Positions 49,601 through 62,335 of a stretch of 64,000 nucleotides of DNA are shown here, in pieces. A program made the position numbers and the translations under genes. Source of the stretch: Xylogone sp. PMI_703 (Eukaryota; Ascomycota; Leotiomycetes); contig JAJTUQ010000004.1 in the NCBI GenBank assembly GCA_021399445.1, positions 5,022,001 through 5,086,000 on the forward strand, given 5' to 3'. Position 1 is the stretch's first letter; each line of letters opens with the position of its first letter. The notes under the pieces were generated by a model that was given only the letters and a program-made list of their open reading frames with translations, was not told the DNA's origin and did no database searches.

Positions 49601-50417
49601 TTCTAGGGGAACACTGCAATACTTAACAGCACTTTGATATATGCGCTCTGCTCTGCTTTCGTGTATTACCGCGTCCGAACCTAAACAACAGTGGTAAAAG
49701 AAAATGCCTATTTTCAATTAGCCCAGATCATGATATAGGACAGTTTGAAAAGCTGCTAATAATTTAGCAGCATGCACGCTGGCAGCCTGCATCTTCATCT
49801 AGATGGTCCATGCACGATCGCGATCCCGCTTGATTGCTAGGTGCCGTTACTCTTGGGCACCAACATCAATCTTCAGAACTGGAAGAATCTGCTTCTGAGG
49901 CCATTGTGTCATAAGTATCCACGTATTCCTGATAGAAATCCAAGACAGTAAGACAGAAATGAGACCAGAGGTCTGCAATCGACATGCAATTGCTAATCAT
50001 GCGGTGAGTTGACACGAAGTTACTGTGGTTCCACGGACTTCCTTTCCAGGAGGAAAACGTCCTGACAGCGGGAGGCCTTATTCGAAAAAGAAATTCCTAC
50101 GGTTGATCATGCGTTGTTTAGTAAGATGAGGTAATTGAGAGCCAAGACACAATGTACTGTTCGAAGTATTCTCTTATGTCGACGTTGTGGTGGTTACCTC
50201 ATAGCGGCATGTATGACGTTGAGCTTCTCCACACGCCGTTACTGAGATAACTACAAAAGCTACGAACACAACACGATGAGAATGCTTTTCCTTTCTATCT
50301 TCTACATTAATCTATCAGACTAAATTATACCAATCTTATCCATCTGTCTATCTAAATCTCCAAATTTTCTATTTTACTTTACATCTACAAACTATACATC
50401 ATATAATATAAGCAAAC
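46605..50417. other. 3.8-kb gene-free stretch
   Basis: No convincing gene. The long minus frame at 46699-47298 is low-complexity Arg/Ser/Pro sequence overlapped by open frames on the plus strand. A T-rich run lies at 47636-47710. A perfect small hairpin lies at 47366-47383 (separate entry). CAGTAC motifs recur between 47.3 and 48.3 kb. The left part is the promoter of the SH3 gene and the right end that of the small protein gene. Confidence 0.5.
47360..47389. repeat. Perfect hairpin flanked by direct CAGTAC
   Basis: ATCCTGT, a 4-nt loop AAAC, then ACAGGAT form a perfect 7-bp inverted repeat (47366-47383). The hexamer CAGTAC stands immediately on each side (47360-47365 and 47384-47389). Confidence 0.75.
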
Positions 50418-51045
50418 ATGCCAGGCCGTCTAGGAAAACAAAACATGAGCGGGAGCGGAATGTCAAGCGTCGGCAACAAACAAACCTACGAGGCAGGAGA
50501 TCAGAGAAACCTCTCGCAGGACGAGATCAACCGATTAAAGAGTGAAGGCCTGTGGAACCCAGGCAACGAGGAGAACCACAGATCTGATGCAATCCGTTAG
50601 TTTCTCTCCCATCTCCCTCTCTTTTCAAAACCATGAGCTGACAGTGCTATACTAGATGACAAGAGGCCAAGGGGCGATAAGAAGCAACACCAGGAAGGGG
50701 TAAGTTTATGCACTAGAGTTTTGGGAGAATAGGTAAAGACTGACGTATATACTATATTAAGGACGCCGAACATGAAGCAGAATTATCAAGACGGGATCCA
50801 ACGCTACCGGTATGTGAGCTCTATTTCCAGCATTTGCTATCCTTGCCGTTGTGTTTCTTCCTGTCAAAAAAAAAAAATCCTGGATTCTTATCTAGTTGCG
50901 GACAGTTATTACCAGTCGTTATATGCAGAGAGCTAATTCTTCTCAGGCTCAATATCATGGCAACGAACCAAGTAAAGGAGCAAAGATCGATGCTGAGCTT
51001 CAAGCTGAAGACCTAGAAGAGCTGAGAAGGAAGGGAAAGGCGTGA
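50418..51045 (+). CDS. Small conserved fungal disordered protein
   Basis: Four exons: join(50418..50595,50656..50699,50762..50809,50947..51045), 122 aa. All phases close; donors are GTTAGT, GTAAGT and GTATGT. It begins MPGRLGKQNMSGSGMSSVG. The late segment HGNEPSKGAKIDAELQAED followed by LEELRRKGKA is, as I recall, conserved in many filamentous fungi under no assigned name. The composition is hydrophilic and Gly/Gln/Glu-rich without hydrophobic core residues, so it is probably intrinsically disordered. No function is claimed. Confidence 0.75.
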
Positions 51046-51599
51046 TTTCAATTTCTTTTCATTAATGCTATCGCCATATTGCTAAGGCGGAGGAGGGTCT
51101 CTTCCTCTTTGTATCACTATGATCTACTATAAAGCGTGGACTAAATTGTCCACTACTCATGATTGAAGATGACAATAAATCACAATCTGAAACTCATATT
51201 GGCGACATTTTTGCTATGATTGGAATTTTACGCGATCCAATATCTTCTGCATCCTGAATTGCTGAATCATAGACCCAGCTTCCGCAGCAGCCTACAGCCC
51301 GCCCCACGTTTTGCGTAATCGGGCTTTCTCGCCCACCCGTACAACATTTCCCCAGGCACATCTTCCCAGAGCTCCAAACTCCCTTAGCAAGAGGACCACG
51401 AAAGTGCAACACCCCCCGCTCAAATACTTACTAGAGATGAAATCCTATCATCGCCGTATCTAAAAGCCAATTCCACAGCTCGACCAGTAACCGCTATGCC
51501 CTGAGCACTCTCCCTTTTCCCGTTCTCGATCGTTTCGCATACATGCATGTATGACATAGTTCCAGATGAGCTTCGGGTTCGCAACGCAACCTCATCATC
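51046..51599. other. Intergenic, promoter side of VPS15
   Basis: About 550 bp. No separate gene was seen; minus-strand frames here are shadows. Confidence 0.6.
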
Positions 51600-54500
51600 A
51601 TGGGACAAGGCTTCTCCCTCACGACGCTCTCAGCGGGCTCCGCGGGCATCGATGTCCCGGAGCTCTCGGATCTCGCATATGAGAAGTCCATGGGGAACAC
51701 GCGGTTCATGAAGAGCATCAGGGCGCGACATGCGGATGGCGTAGTGCTTGTGAAGGTGGTTGTGAAGCCGTATACTATGAGCCTGGCTAAGTACAAGGAG
51801 AGGATTATTGGTATGTTTCTTTTTTGTTTACAGGCCTATATATAGAGAGAGGGTCTTGAAGTTTATTAGATTGGTTACGGGAACTAATGGATCAATATGC
51901 AGAGGAACGTAAGGCTCTGGCTGATGTCCCGAATACCCTCCCGTATCATCGCATCATTGAGACGGACACGAATGGATACCTTGTTCGGCAATACATCTAC
52001 AGCTCACTATATGATCGCATGAGCACGCGTCCCTTCCTGGAGGATATTGAGAAGAAATGGCTTGCATTCCAGCTACTGTGCGCCATTCGGGATTGCCATG
52101 CGCGAGAGATCTTCCACGGCGATATCAAGACGGAGAATACATTGGTGACATCATGGAACTGGTTATACCTATCTGACTTCTCCTCCTCGTTCAAGCCCAC
52201 CATGTTACCGGAGGATAATCCAGCCGACTTTTCCTACTTCTTCGATACCGCTGGTCGACGTACCTGTTACCTTGCGCCGGAACGATTCGTCGCTGCTGGA
52301 GAGGCCCCGGATCCTAAGGCACAGATTACATGGGCTATGGATGTGTTCAGTGCTGGCTGTGTGATTGCTGAGCTGTTTCTCGAGTCACCGATATTCACGT
52401 TGAGTCAGCTATACAAGTATCGCAGGAGGGAATATGACCCCGTGTTGACGCACCTCAATCGCATAACGGATAAGGAAGTGAGGGAAATGGTGGCTCACAT
52501 GATCAACCTGGATCCCGAGTCTCGATTCTCTGCCGATGAGTACCTTATGTTTTGGAGGAAAAAGGTCTTTCCAGACTACTTCTATAGCTTCCTTCACCAG
52601 TATATGGGTCTTATTACCGATCCGTCCTCTGGGAGGTCACCTATATCTGGGGCCTCAGTAAACCTAGGGGAGCCTGACGACCGAATAGATCGAGTCTATT
52701 ATGACTTTGACAAGATATCATATTTTCTAGGCTATGAGGCGCCCAAGCAGCCCCTTCAAAAACCTGTCTTCTCGAGTTCTCAACTTGGACTCTTTCCTCT
52801 TTATCTCAATATACCAAATAATCAGCATCAGGCCATGGTCATGGAGCGGAAAGGAACTGATGATGGAACGCTGATATTCCTAACTCTCATCGTATCATCT
52901 CTTCGAAATACTGCCAGGGCAACTGCTAAGATCCGTGCTTGCGATATCTTATTAGCTTTTTCTGAACGTCTAACCGATGAAGCGAAGCTCGACCGTGTGC
53001 TCCCTTACGTAGTCTCGTTGCTCAATGACAAAAATGATCTCGTCAAGATAGCGGCTATTCGCACATTAACTCAGCTTATGGCATTGGTTACGGTCGTCTC
53101 CCCGATCAATGCACACGTATTTCCGGAATATATCATGCCACGAATGCATGCTTTCCTCCATGACTCGCCATCAAAGCCGGCACCCCTTGTACGTGCAACT
53201 TATGCTGCTTGTTTAGGGAACCTGGCCACCTCCGCCTCTCGATATTTGGATATGGTTGCAGCTTTAAGAGCTGATGGTTCTCTCCCCACAATAGACCCCG
53301 AAACAGAAGACGGCACTAGCGCCGAATCGGCTTTCCAGGGTCTCTACGATAATGCTCGTGTTGAGCTTATTGAGCTTTTTGAAGTGCCTACCAAGGCCTT
53401 GATTACAGACCCAGATTGTTCAGTTAGACGCGCTTTTCTGGGCTCAGTGCCTGAACTGTGCTTATTTTTTGGCACGGCAGATTCCAACGATATTATCCTG
53501 AGCCACTTGAATACATATCTCAATGATCGAGACTGGATGCTGAAGTGTGCATTCTTCGAGACCATTGTTGGTGTGGCGACTTTCTTAGGGGGTACTAGCC
53601 TAGAGGAGTTCATTTTACCACTGATGGTTCAGGCGTTGACCGACCCCGAGGAGTTCGTTGTGCAGAAAGTGATATATTCCCTTGCTAGCATGGCAGAACT
53701 AGGTCTGTTTCAACGGTCGAAAGTATGGGAGCTGGTCGATGTTGTAGGTCGGTTCACGATGCATCCCAACATCTGGATACGAGAAGCTGCGGCGATGTTT
53801 CTTTCATCTGCCACGCGATTCCTGTCGCCTGCCGATACTCAATGTATCGTGCTGCCACTAATAAGACCATATTTAAAAACCAGTATAGTAGACTTCTCCG
53901 AGCTCACCATCTTAGATGCATTAAAGAGACCCATATCTAGGGCAGTAATTGATCTGTCGACAACGTGGGCACAGAAAGTCGACAGAGGTGTTTTTTGGAA
54001 AGCCGTACAACGGTCACGGACCTTTTCATTCAATGCAAGTCATTCAATACCAACCGTATCTGCGAAGGAGATAGGCCCTCACGCCATGCAGAGAGTCGCT
54101 AAAAATGATGAAGATGAGCAATGGCTCTCGAGACTTCGTACCATGGGGCTCACTACAGATGACGACTTTAAATTCCTCGCTCTCGGAGAATACATCTGGA
54201 GAGTAGCGCTCTCCAAGCCTAAAGAGCGACCCCAGCATCCTTCCTACCTTAATAATATCATTAATCTTCGCAACATTGGCATAACACCTCAAACTGTTAT
54301 GTTTGATGAACAACAACTTATCGACGAGCCTTCGCGTCAACTAAAAGCAACCGCAAGTGGGGATGATAACCCACCGCATACTATTGCAGACGCACTTCTT
54401 GATGCCTCATTGACAATCGACGATCCACTCTCAAGAAAGAAGCGTAACACGCATAGGTCGAAACCAAGCAATACTTTGGAGATTCCATCTGGTAGAGAGC

Positions 54501-56356
54501 TTGCTTCACCTATTTCTCCGTCTCCAGCTCTTTCTCCTTCAGAATCAGTCACGGGATCGGATTACACATCTCAACGAAAGATTAGTGGTGCAATTGGCAG
54601 GGTCTTAAATGACGATACAGCTTCCATAGCGGATACAGCAAGTATCAAGTCCGGGGATGCTACTAGCAAGATCCGGCACAGACAAAGTGCTATGAGTCTG
54701 CTAAATCGCAGAGAATCCGCTAAATCGGTTGCAGATACTGCCACTACTTCTACTAATGTACTTGGCAAACTTGAAGGACCTTTTGCTCACAATGCTGCAG
54801 TGCCATCGAATTTAGCGTTGGCAAAAGCTCAACAGATATCCCCACAGAATCAGATACGGTACAGAGCCGCTCACACCTATACAGGCAATGACCCTCATAT
54901 ATTAAAAATGTTGGACACGATGTATGTGGACAATTATCCAAATGACACCGTAGAATTTGGTCCACTCATTGCTCCTCCGAGTCGCCGCAAGGCAATTAAT
55001 AAGAGTGGGAATCAACCAGCAGATAGACCCTGGAGGCCAGATGGAACTCTTGTTGCTACATTCTCAGAACACGTTGGTGCGATTCATCATATTGCGGTTG
55101 CTCCAGATCATGTCTTCTTTGTCACCGGAGGTGACGACGGTTGTGTCAAGGTTTGGGATACCAGCAGGCTTGAGCGAAATATTGCCCATCGATCGCGACA
55201 GACGCATAGACATGCCAATGGAGCTAAGATCACAGGTCTGTGCTTTGTTCAACAAACCCACTGCTTTATCAGCTGTGGTAGTGATGGAAGTATTAATGTT
55301 GTGCGAGTCGACTGCCTTCAAAGTAGCAGTGCTGTCAAATACGGTAAGCTACGTGTTCTTCGTGAGCATATGCTTCCGGATGGCGAGTACGCTCTTTGGT
55401 CTGAGCACTACAAAGCAGATACAAATTCGGTCCTTCTTGTTGCCACAAATCGATCTCGAGTCATAGCCATCGATCTACGAACCATGGCGCAATTGTATAC
55501 ATTGGAGAACCCTGTACATCATGGCGCTACTACTTGCTTTTGTATTGACAGAAAGAGGAACTGGTTATTGATTGGTACTTCCCATGGCGTTCTGGATTTA
55601 TGGGACCTTCGGTTTAGAGTACGCGTAAAGGCATGGGGTGTGCCCGGAGCCACAAGTATATATCGCATTTGCATCCATCCTACAAAGGGAAAGGGGAGAT
55701 GGGTTTGTGTAGCAGGTGGAAGTGGACAGGGCGAGGTTACGGTATGGGACATTGACAAGACGCAGTGTCGCGAGGTTTACCGTGCTGGGGTAGCTAAGGA
55801 GAACTTGAAGGGATATGAGCCTTGGCCTGTGGATGAGGACCGCCCGGAGGGAATGCTAGGACGATTTGCAACTGCTCTCGAACCAAGCGGATCTAGTAAT
55901 GCTGATCGCGGCGTCAGAGCTATGATTGCTGGTTCAGACACATTTGATGATGGGCGGGACTCTAAGTACGGATTTATCATCACCGGAGGCTCTGATAAGA
56001 AGATCCGATTCTGGGACTTGGCAAATATCGAGAGGTCAATGATCGTCAGTGGCCTGGAAGTAGATGAACCTAAACCCACTTACACTTTCGCTCATCCCAC
56101 AGCTATCCTTACGTTGAATACCGAGCGTCCTCCACGCCTCACTCCTACCTCACCAAATGCAGGATCGGGTTCACGATCCTCGAACTCCACTACAAAATCG
56201 AGTGGACGTCCACCCAGGTCCACGGTTATATCCTTACAGCAACAGCAGTTACTCAAGTCGCATCTAGACTCCATCCTTGACATTGCGTTGTTAGAATCCC
56301 CTTATGGAATGATGGTATCGGTGGATAGATCTGGCGTTATTTTTGTATTCCAGTGA
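51600..56356 (+). CDS. VPS15: VPS15 protein kinase, regulatory subunit of the class III PI3-kinase
   Basis: Two exons: join(51600..51810,51903..56356), 1554 aa. The N-terminus MGQGFSL has Gly2 in an N-myristoylation context, as in known Vps15. The kinase domain shows VVVKPY (the usual Lys region), HGDIKTENTL as catalytic loop and YLSDFSSSFKP in place of a DFG loop; both departures are normal for this family. HEAT-like helices cover about residues 330-700. A Ser/Thr-rich linker follows. The C-terminal WD40 propeller (VFFVTGGDDGCVKVWDTSR, GFIITGGSDKKIRFWDLAN) starts near residue 1050. The protein anchors and activates Vps34 in autophagy and endosomal sorting complexes on endosomes and phagophores. 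The intron (51811-51902) separates residues 70 and 71. An in-frame ATG at 51887 lies in the intron and is not the start. Confidence 0.95.
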
Positions 56357-56897
56357 AGAGAAAGTCCTTTTCTTTTTTTCACTTCAGCGATATTCTCTCA
56401 TGGTATTCTCATTTGGAAATGGAGCCTGCGGTGTTCTCGGGTAGCAATATCCATGGATGGACTTTGGATTCTAGGTTAGCTTTTAGACTAATAGACCTAG
56501 CTGGTAGCATGTAATGTGATGGTTAATGATATTAGATTTTTATTATTTTGTCATGGAATTATTTCTGAAAATCAAGTACTTGGAATTGAGCATAATAAGT
56601 TCGGTGCTGCTACAGACAATTAAATTTTGAAGGGAAAAGTTACGTTTTAACTTCCCTTGTTCCAATATTCAATTCATGCTACATCATAAAACATGAGTTA
56701 CTCACGGACTTCAACTGATAAACTATTGGCTTGAGCTTGCAGATACCTTGGCGGCACCGAGCTGCAGTGGCGGGGCTTGAGTTTTACACCCGGCAGAAAA
56801 GTTAAGCGGTGAGAGGCAAAAGAGACCCATCCCCAAGAGTGCATCTTCACATACATAGAAAGGAAATCGGCAATTTAGACATCCAATCTATTTAAGA
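56357..56897. other. Intergenic, nothing recognised
   Basis: About 540 bp between the VPS15 stop and the BCP1 start; AT-rich with no coding signal. Confidence 0.6.
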
Positions 56898-57838
56898 ATG
56901 GTCAGAAAGAGGTTACGAGATCCAGAAGTCCTCCCTGAGGCGCCCGCCTCCAAGGACGACTCAGATGACAGCGGCTCAGATGAGGTAGATGAGAAATCCC
57001 CGACCCCGCGTTTTCATTGGATTAAAAAAGCTCACTGATTTGGGTATAGGATATGGATATAGTCAATGTCGACTTTGAATGGTTCAACTTCGATTCTGAG
57101 ATCGACTTTCACGGGGTCAAGAGTCTGCTGCGTCAATTATTAGACGTCGATGCTCAGCTATTTGATATTTCAGCACTCACTGATCTCATTATCTCTCAGA
57201 ACAGCATCGGGTCCACCGTGAAAGTAGACGGCAAGGAGACTGATCCGTATGCCTTCCTCACCGTGCTCAATCTGCATGAGCACCGTGAGAAGAAACCGAT
57301 CAAGGATTTTACGGACTATATCCTGCAGAAGTCGAAAGCTACTCCTGCCTTGGCGAGTGTGAGCAATGTGCTCTCGTCGCCTTCATCTCAAGTCGGAGTC
57401 GTCTTCGCAGAGCGACTAATCAATGTTCCTGCTGAGATTGCCCCGCCGATGTATACCATGCTCATCGAAGAGATTCAGGATGCAGTAGAAGATAAAGAGC
57501 CGTATGAGTTCACGCATTACCTTATAATATCCAAAGTCTACCACGAGGTTGCCTCGGTGTTAGATCAGGAAGATAATCCACGACAGAAGAAGTCAAAGGC
57601 TGGAAAAGTCGAGAAGGAAACTTTCTACTTCCATCCGGAAGATGAGGTGCTACAGAGACATGCGCTTGCTTATGGAGCTTATCCATACACGAAGGAGGAA
57701 GGCGATAACATGGCCGATAGTAAGCGGGCGTTCCAAGAGATGGGAATCAAACCCCAGGGATCAATGATCTTGATCGAGTCAAGCAAATTTGAAGGAGCGG
57801 CACAAGCTATAGGTGAATACTTGAACCCGGGGCAATAG
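56898..57838 (+). CDS. BCP1: BCP1 / BCCIP-family protein
   Basis: Two exons: join(56898..56984,57050..57838), 291 aa. The N-terminus [16 protein letters not shown] is basic, then acidic and Ser-rich ([10 protein letters not shown]). After the intron comes the conserved [68 protein letters not shown] and [20 protein letters not shown] follow. In yeast, Bcp1 is a nuclear chaperone for ribosomal protein Rpl23 and takes part in nuclear export. The first exon supplies the likely nuclear-localisation and acidic segment. The gene converges with ARO7, with only about 75 bp between their stops. Confidence 0.93.
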
Positions 57839-57913
57839 AAATGCGTTTCATACAACTCGTAAAGTTTCCTTTTGTTTGTACATCATCTACATATCTAGAT
57901 TCTTAATAACTGT

Positions 57914-58767
57914 CTATTCGGGCAGTAACCGCTGCATTAAATACTCGACTTCTACTACCTTGGTCAAGGGTATGACGAAGTCCTTGTACATGGACACAAC
58001 CGCCTCCACATTTATTTTCTTTGCAGGACCCTCAGCACCAGTAATAGGATCCATGCCATAGGTAGTAGCTTTTAACCGCACCCGCTCAATGACCTTCTTC
58101 TCCACCGCCGCGTTTGTAATGGCTTCATCGATCCCTTTCCTATCTTCAGCTTGGATCAACTTGGTGAATTTCTCAGGCTCAGTTCGGAATTTTGATTCTG
58201 CGACGAACTTGCCAAAGTGGATTCTTCGACTTAGAGCCTGTAAGCATGCAATATCGCAAGTAGCTGACGAGCCGTAGTTCTCTTGTGTCTCGCCTCTATC
58301 CCCACGTCCGAAATCGGCGCAAGCAACCGGGAGGAACTTCTCAACATAATATTTCTTGATCTCATCATTCACGACAACATCGTTTCTATGGAGGATCTTG
58401 GGGTAGTGTAGCTCTTGCAGGATAGGCTGCTCCAACGTTTCTGGAAAGAAAGGATACTCGTCTGGGGATTGAAATCGGCGGATCCTCGAATCAAGCTTTT
58501 CTCGTTCTCTGAGCGTCCAGTCAAGGAAACTGAGATCGCTGTCGGGTATATGGATAGCGCCTGGCTTATATATGGTGCCATTCAAGGGAAACTGGACTCG
58601 CTCGATGAGGTGGAAAGTGATAGTATCTTCTAATCGGCTGCAAGAAGGAGCAATTAGTCTGTGAAGTGGCCCTTATGTCGCCCCAGAAAGACGCACATCA
58701 GCTGAAAGCGGATATTGTTCAGATCTAGAGCCTTGGAGGCATCCGAGAGATCGATTGCGGTGTCCAT
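57914..58767 (-). CDS. ARO7: Chorismate mutase (eukaryotic AroQ type)
   Basis: Two exons: complement(join(57914..58637,58697..58767)), 264 aa. It begins [20 protein letters not shown] and, after the intron, [19 protein letters not shown], the conserved helix 1 carrying an active-site Arg. [50 protein letters not shown] and the C-terminal [20 protein letters not shown] complete the all-helical fold. The enzyme converts chorismate to prephenate, the branch point to phenylalanine and tyrosine. The family is cytosolic, activated by tryptophan and inhibited by tyrosine; the long form seen here would keep the regulatory region. The intron has donor GTGCGT and acceptor TTGCAG. Confidence 0.95.
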
Positions 58768-59452
58768 ATCGCTTGTTCGGTCAGTGGAATGGTGGTGTAG
58801 GAGAGGCATTGGCAATGCTCACTAGAATAAACAAGAGCCTGGGCACTTCTCTTCTATAATTTATATGACAATTCAACGAGGTCTCTTTGGCCTCACGTTT
58901 GCTTGCTCAATATCCACTCCGAATTGCGGATATTCCAGGCGGCATATATTATAACTCAAGTCTGACTAGCTGACGGGGAAGCTCGCGTTTCCTATGCGAG
59001 GCTTAGCGGGGTATATCCCACTACGGCAGACTTTATGACTGTTTGGCATCTTTAGCGGTAGCTGTGTGTAAGACATAATACTTCAATGAAGAATCGAAGT
59101 ACTATCCAATTGCGTTTTGACCCCAGTGTAAACGTAGACCGTATGCGTGAGTGACCCAAGGTTCAATATCCTTAGAGGGGAAATTAACCATGTTTCATCA
59201 TGCACGAAGGTTGCAGTTGTTCGGGCTTGCCGCGCTCAGATATCTTGGTTTGCCGTAGCCGTCGGTAGTACCTACAGGTGCGCCAGCCACGATGTGGCTT
59301 AACCTCGCATCATCGGCTTCATAGGGCGAAAGATAAACACCTCCAAGCCGAGCCGGAGGAGAAATTCCTTCCACCAACTTTCCGAGAGCCGCAGGCCGCA
59401 AATTTCGGATTTTCTTTTCATGTTTTGTACATAGGGACGAAGGACTACACGA
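58768..59452. other. Bidirectional promoter region between ARO7 and MDV1
   Basis: About 685 bp between divergent starts. No further gene was recognised. Confidence 0.6.
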
Positions 59453-61599
59453 ATGGCTGGCTCAGGCGGCCGCAATGCCTTTGGGGACGATGATGGGGAT
59501 GCTATTCTCTCGGTGGGTTTGCGTTGTCCCCATCTTATAAGCATGTACAGCTCATACCAACGTCACGCTAGACTCGAAGCCTGGAAGCTTTTGGACGAAA
59601 GGTTACTTCAACAGCAGGGCATTTGATCGGCCCTCTGACAGATCCATCCGCAAGTGCTCATTACCAGAGTGCGATGAGCGATATTCACAAACAATTGAAG
59701 CGACCAACTTTGCAGAGGAGCGTCTTCTCCTTCGCAAAGACGACACCAACGGACCTAGTACGCTCGAAGTTATCTACATCGGAAATTCAATACCGGGCCC
59801 TCTCATTTTTGCCTGACGACCTTTTACGGAATATTCCTGACAATGATAATACGTACTCACTGTTCCAAGGCTTCCAAGCCACTCTACCAGAGGCTTTGCC
59901 GTCACACAAACGACACCACAGACGGGTTTCTCGAGGTCGGAAGCTTCTGGAAGATGAAACAGAATCTACGGATACCACTCCAGCTCTGGAAAAACTCAAG
60001 AAGGCAAAGCATGACTTGAGTCATCGGTTGGAGATGATGAGCATACGAAAAAACATGGCCAGCAGCGAGATTCGTGAGATTGATAATAAAATTGCCAATC
60101 TAAATAATATGCGCAAGATAGTTTTGGAAAGATTAGCAGGAATAGAGCAGGAAGAGGCGTTATTAGAACATGACAGTATGTATATGACGCAACGATGAAA
60201 TTTGATATGCCCTAACTAACTCTTATCGAAGTCCTGGATGTGGAGAACAAGTTGGAAGACGCACAGGAGCAACATGATGAGGCCGAAGCTTTGGCTCGAG
60301 AGGCCGCTTCAGAAGCTGGAGCTGAACTCGAGGCCTCGGAAGAGCGTGCTATGGATGCTTCCTTCATGTCTGAGTCTATATACGAAAAGCTTCCATCGTC
60401 ATCGAGTACACCAAGATCGAAGCGCCACAAGCGGAAGTCAATGCCAATTCTACATGAACACTTTGAACCTGGCTCCCGCATCCGAGAAATCCAAGCGCAT
60501 GGCGACATGATAACTGCTATGGACTTTGATGTGCCTTTCGGTACCATGGTGACATCTGCTCTTGACGACTCTGTTCGGGTATGGGACCTCAATTCTGGAA
60601 GATGTATGGGTCTCTTAGAGGGGCATGCAGCATCCGTGAGAACTTTGCAAGTCGAAGATAATTTCGTTGCTACAGGATCTATGGATGCCACGATCCGACT
60701 CTGGGACCTGAGCAAGGCCCGCTACGACCCACCAGACAACTCAACTGATAGATCTATTGATGACGACAATGAGGAAGATGATGGCTTAGCGTATGGCGAG
60801 AGTCATACCCAGCCTGTCGTACCTCCTTCTGGAACCATGGTTGATTGCCCCCTTTTTACCCTTGAGGCTCACGTCGATGAAGTTACGGCACTCCACTTCA
60901 GAGGCGATACGCTCATTTCTGGATCCGCCGACAAGACTCTTCGACAATGGGACCTGGAGAAGGGTCGTTGTGTACAAACGCTTGATGTCATGTGGGCTGC
61001 TGCACAGGCTTCTGCTACAATGGGAGCAAGTGATCATACATGGCGCTCAACGGGTAGGGTACCAGACTCTTCTGCAGATTTCGTAGGTGCGCTCCAAGTC
61101 TTTGATGCTGCTCTTGCGTGCGGAACTGCAGATGGGTTGGTCAGATTATGGGATTTGCGAAGTGGTCAAGTACACCGAAGTCTAGTTGGTCATACTGGGC
61201 CTATTACCTGTCTACAATTTGATGATGTTCATCTGGTCACTGGAAGTTTGGATAGAAGTATTCGGGTAAGTCTTTCTTCTGTTTATCACTGTACTCCAAA
61301 CACAAGCTCACACACTTGCACAGATCTGGGATCTCCGTACAGGATCCATTTATGACGCCTATGCATATGATGCCCCTATAGCAAGCATGATGTTCGATTC
61401 CCGGCGTATCGTGTCCGCAGCTGGCGAGAACGTCGCCAAAGTGTATGATAAAATGGACGGAAGGCATTGGGACTGCGGTGCGGGAGTGAAGGCTGAACCT
61501 CAGGGCAAGCAGCCTGCCATTGTAGAAAGGGTAAGAATAAAGGATGGGTATTTGACCGAGGGCCGAAGGGACGGTATCGTGGGCATCTGGACTTGTTAA
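59453..61599 (+). CDS. MDV1: Mitochondrial division protein 1 (WD40 adaptor, Mdv1/Caf4 family)
   Basis: Four exons: join(59453..59512,59572..60175,60232..61265,61324..61599), 657 aa. The first exon gives [20 protein letters not shown], joined to [20 protein letters not shown] and PLTDPS, the conserved N-terminal Fis1-binding region. A long coiled coil follows ([38 protein letters not shown]). The C-terminal WD40 propeller has repeats such as [41 protein letters not shown] and [10 protein letters not shown]. The protein links Fis1 on the outer mitochondrial membrane to the dynamin Dnm1 in mitochondrial and peroxisomal fission. Filamentous fungi usually have one such gene in place of the yeast Mdv1/Caf4 pair. 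Splice phases all close, and the ending [12 protein letters not shown] is complete. Confidence 0.93.
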
Positions 61600-62335
61600 G
61601 GCGGCTGTCTGATTACTTGTAGATATATTTGTAAGGGACACCCAAAAAATAACACGGTCAAACGAAAATATATGGATATGCCTCGTTCTCTCAATCTTGG
61701 CTCCTTCTCTGAATTGGGTAATGTGACACGCGAGCAATTTTTGAGATCGAGTTGCTAGGATAGTAGAGCCGCAGATCGCTACTGTCGTCTCTCCAGTCCT
61801 CCTGCAAGCGCTCCTTTTCGCCCATTTCCAGATTCCTACCATTTTCAGTCCAGCTCCTTTGCCTGTCAAACGAGCTCAAGATATCACTCTTGGGGTCAGG
61901 AGATGTGGAATTACTGAAACTGCAAGTCATGTTTCGTATCGAGATCTTGAAACTGCTCAGATTTGCAACAAAAGTTAATGACACTCGGGACTCTGAAATT
62001 GAGAAACAGAGAATAAACTAATATTTTGATCAATCGTTTTCTAGGTATCCGTAAAATGTTTGGCCTTCCTTGAAAGTGCATGCATACCCAGTGAGCTGTA
62101 CTATGTAGACGCATTTGTGGAAAGTCCATAATTGAGCAATATCGATGGAAGAAATAAAATAAAATATTGAATCTAAAAATCTAGAATAATAACCAAAAAT
62201 ATAACTCCGGACCAAGATCACGCCACTATCCAGCCCGCTTATCCAGATATATCCTGATTGCTCCAAAACCCACAATATCCCCAAAAATTATACCAGTCAT
62301 TAATCCGAGGCCATCAATTTGATAAATACACGTTC
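61600..62335. other. Intergenic between convergent genes, nothing recognised
   Basis: About 740 bp, AT-rich on its right side. The minus frames overlapping the MDV1 end are not coding. Confidence 0.55.

Noticed and set aside
51887..51902. ATG at 51887 as the start of VPS15
   Set aside because: It lies inside the first intron; the exon at 51600 supplies the myristoylation site and kinase N-lobe.
52117..52190. Loss of kinase activity in VPS15, suggested by DFS in place of DFG
   Set aside because: The same departures (HGDIKTEN, altered DFG) are normal in Vps15 proteins, so this is not a lesion.
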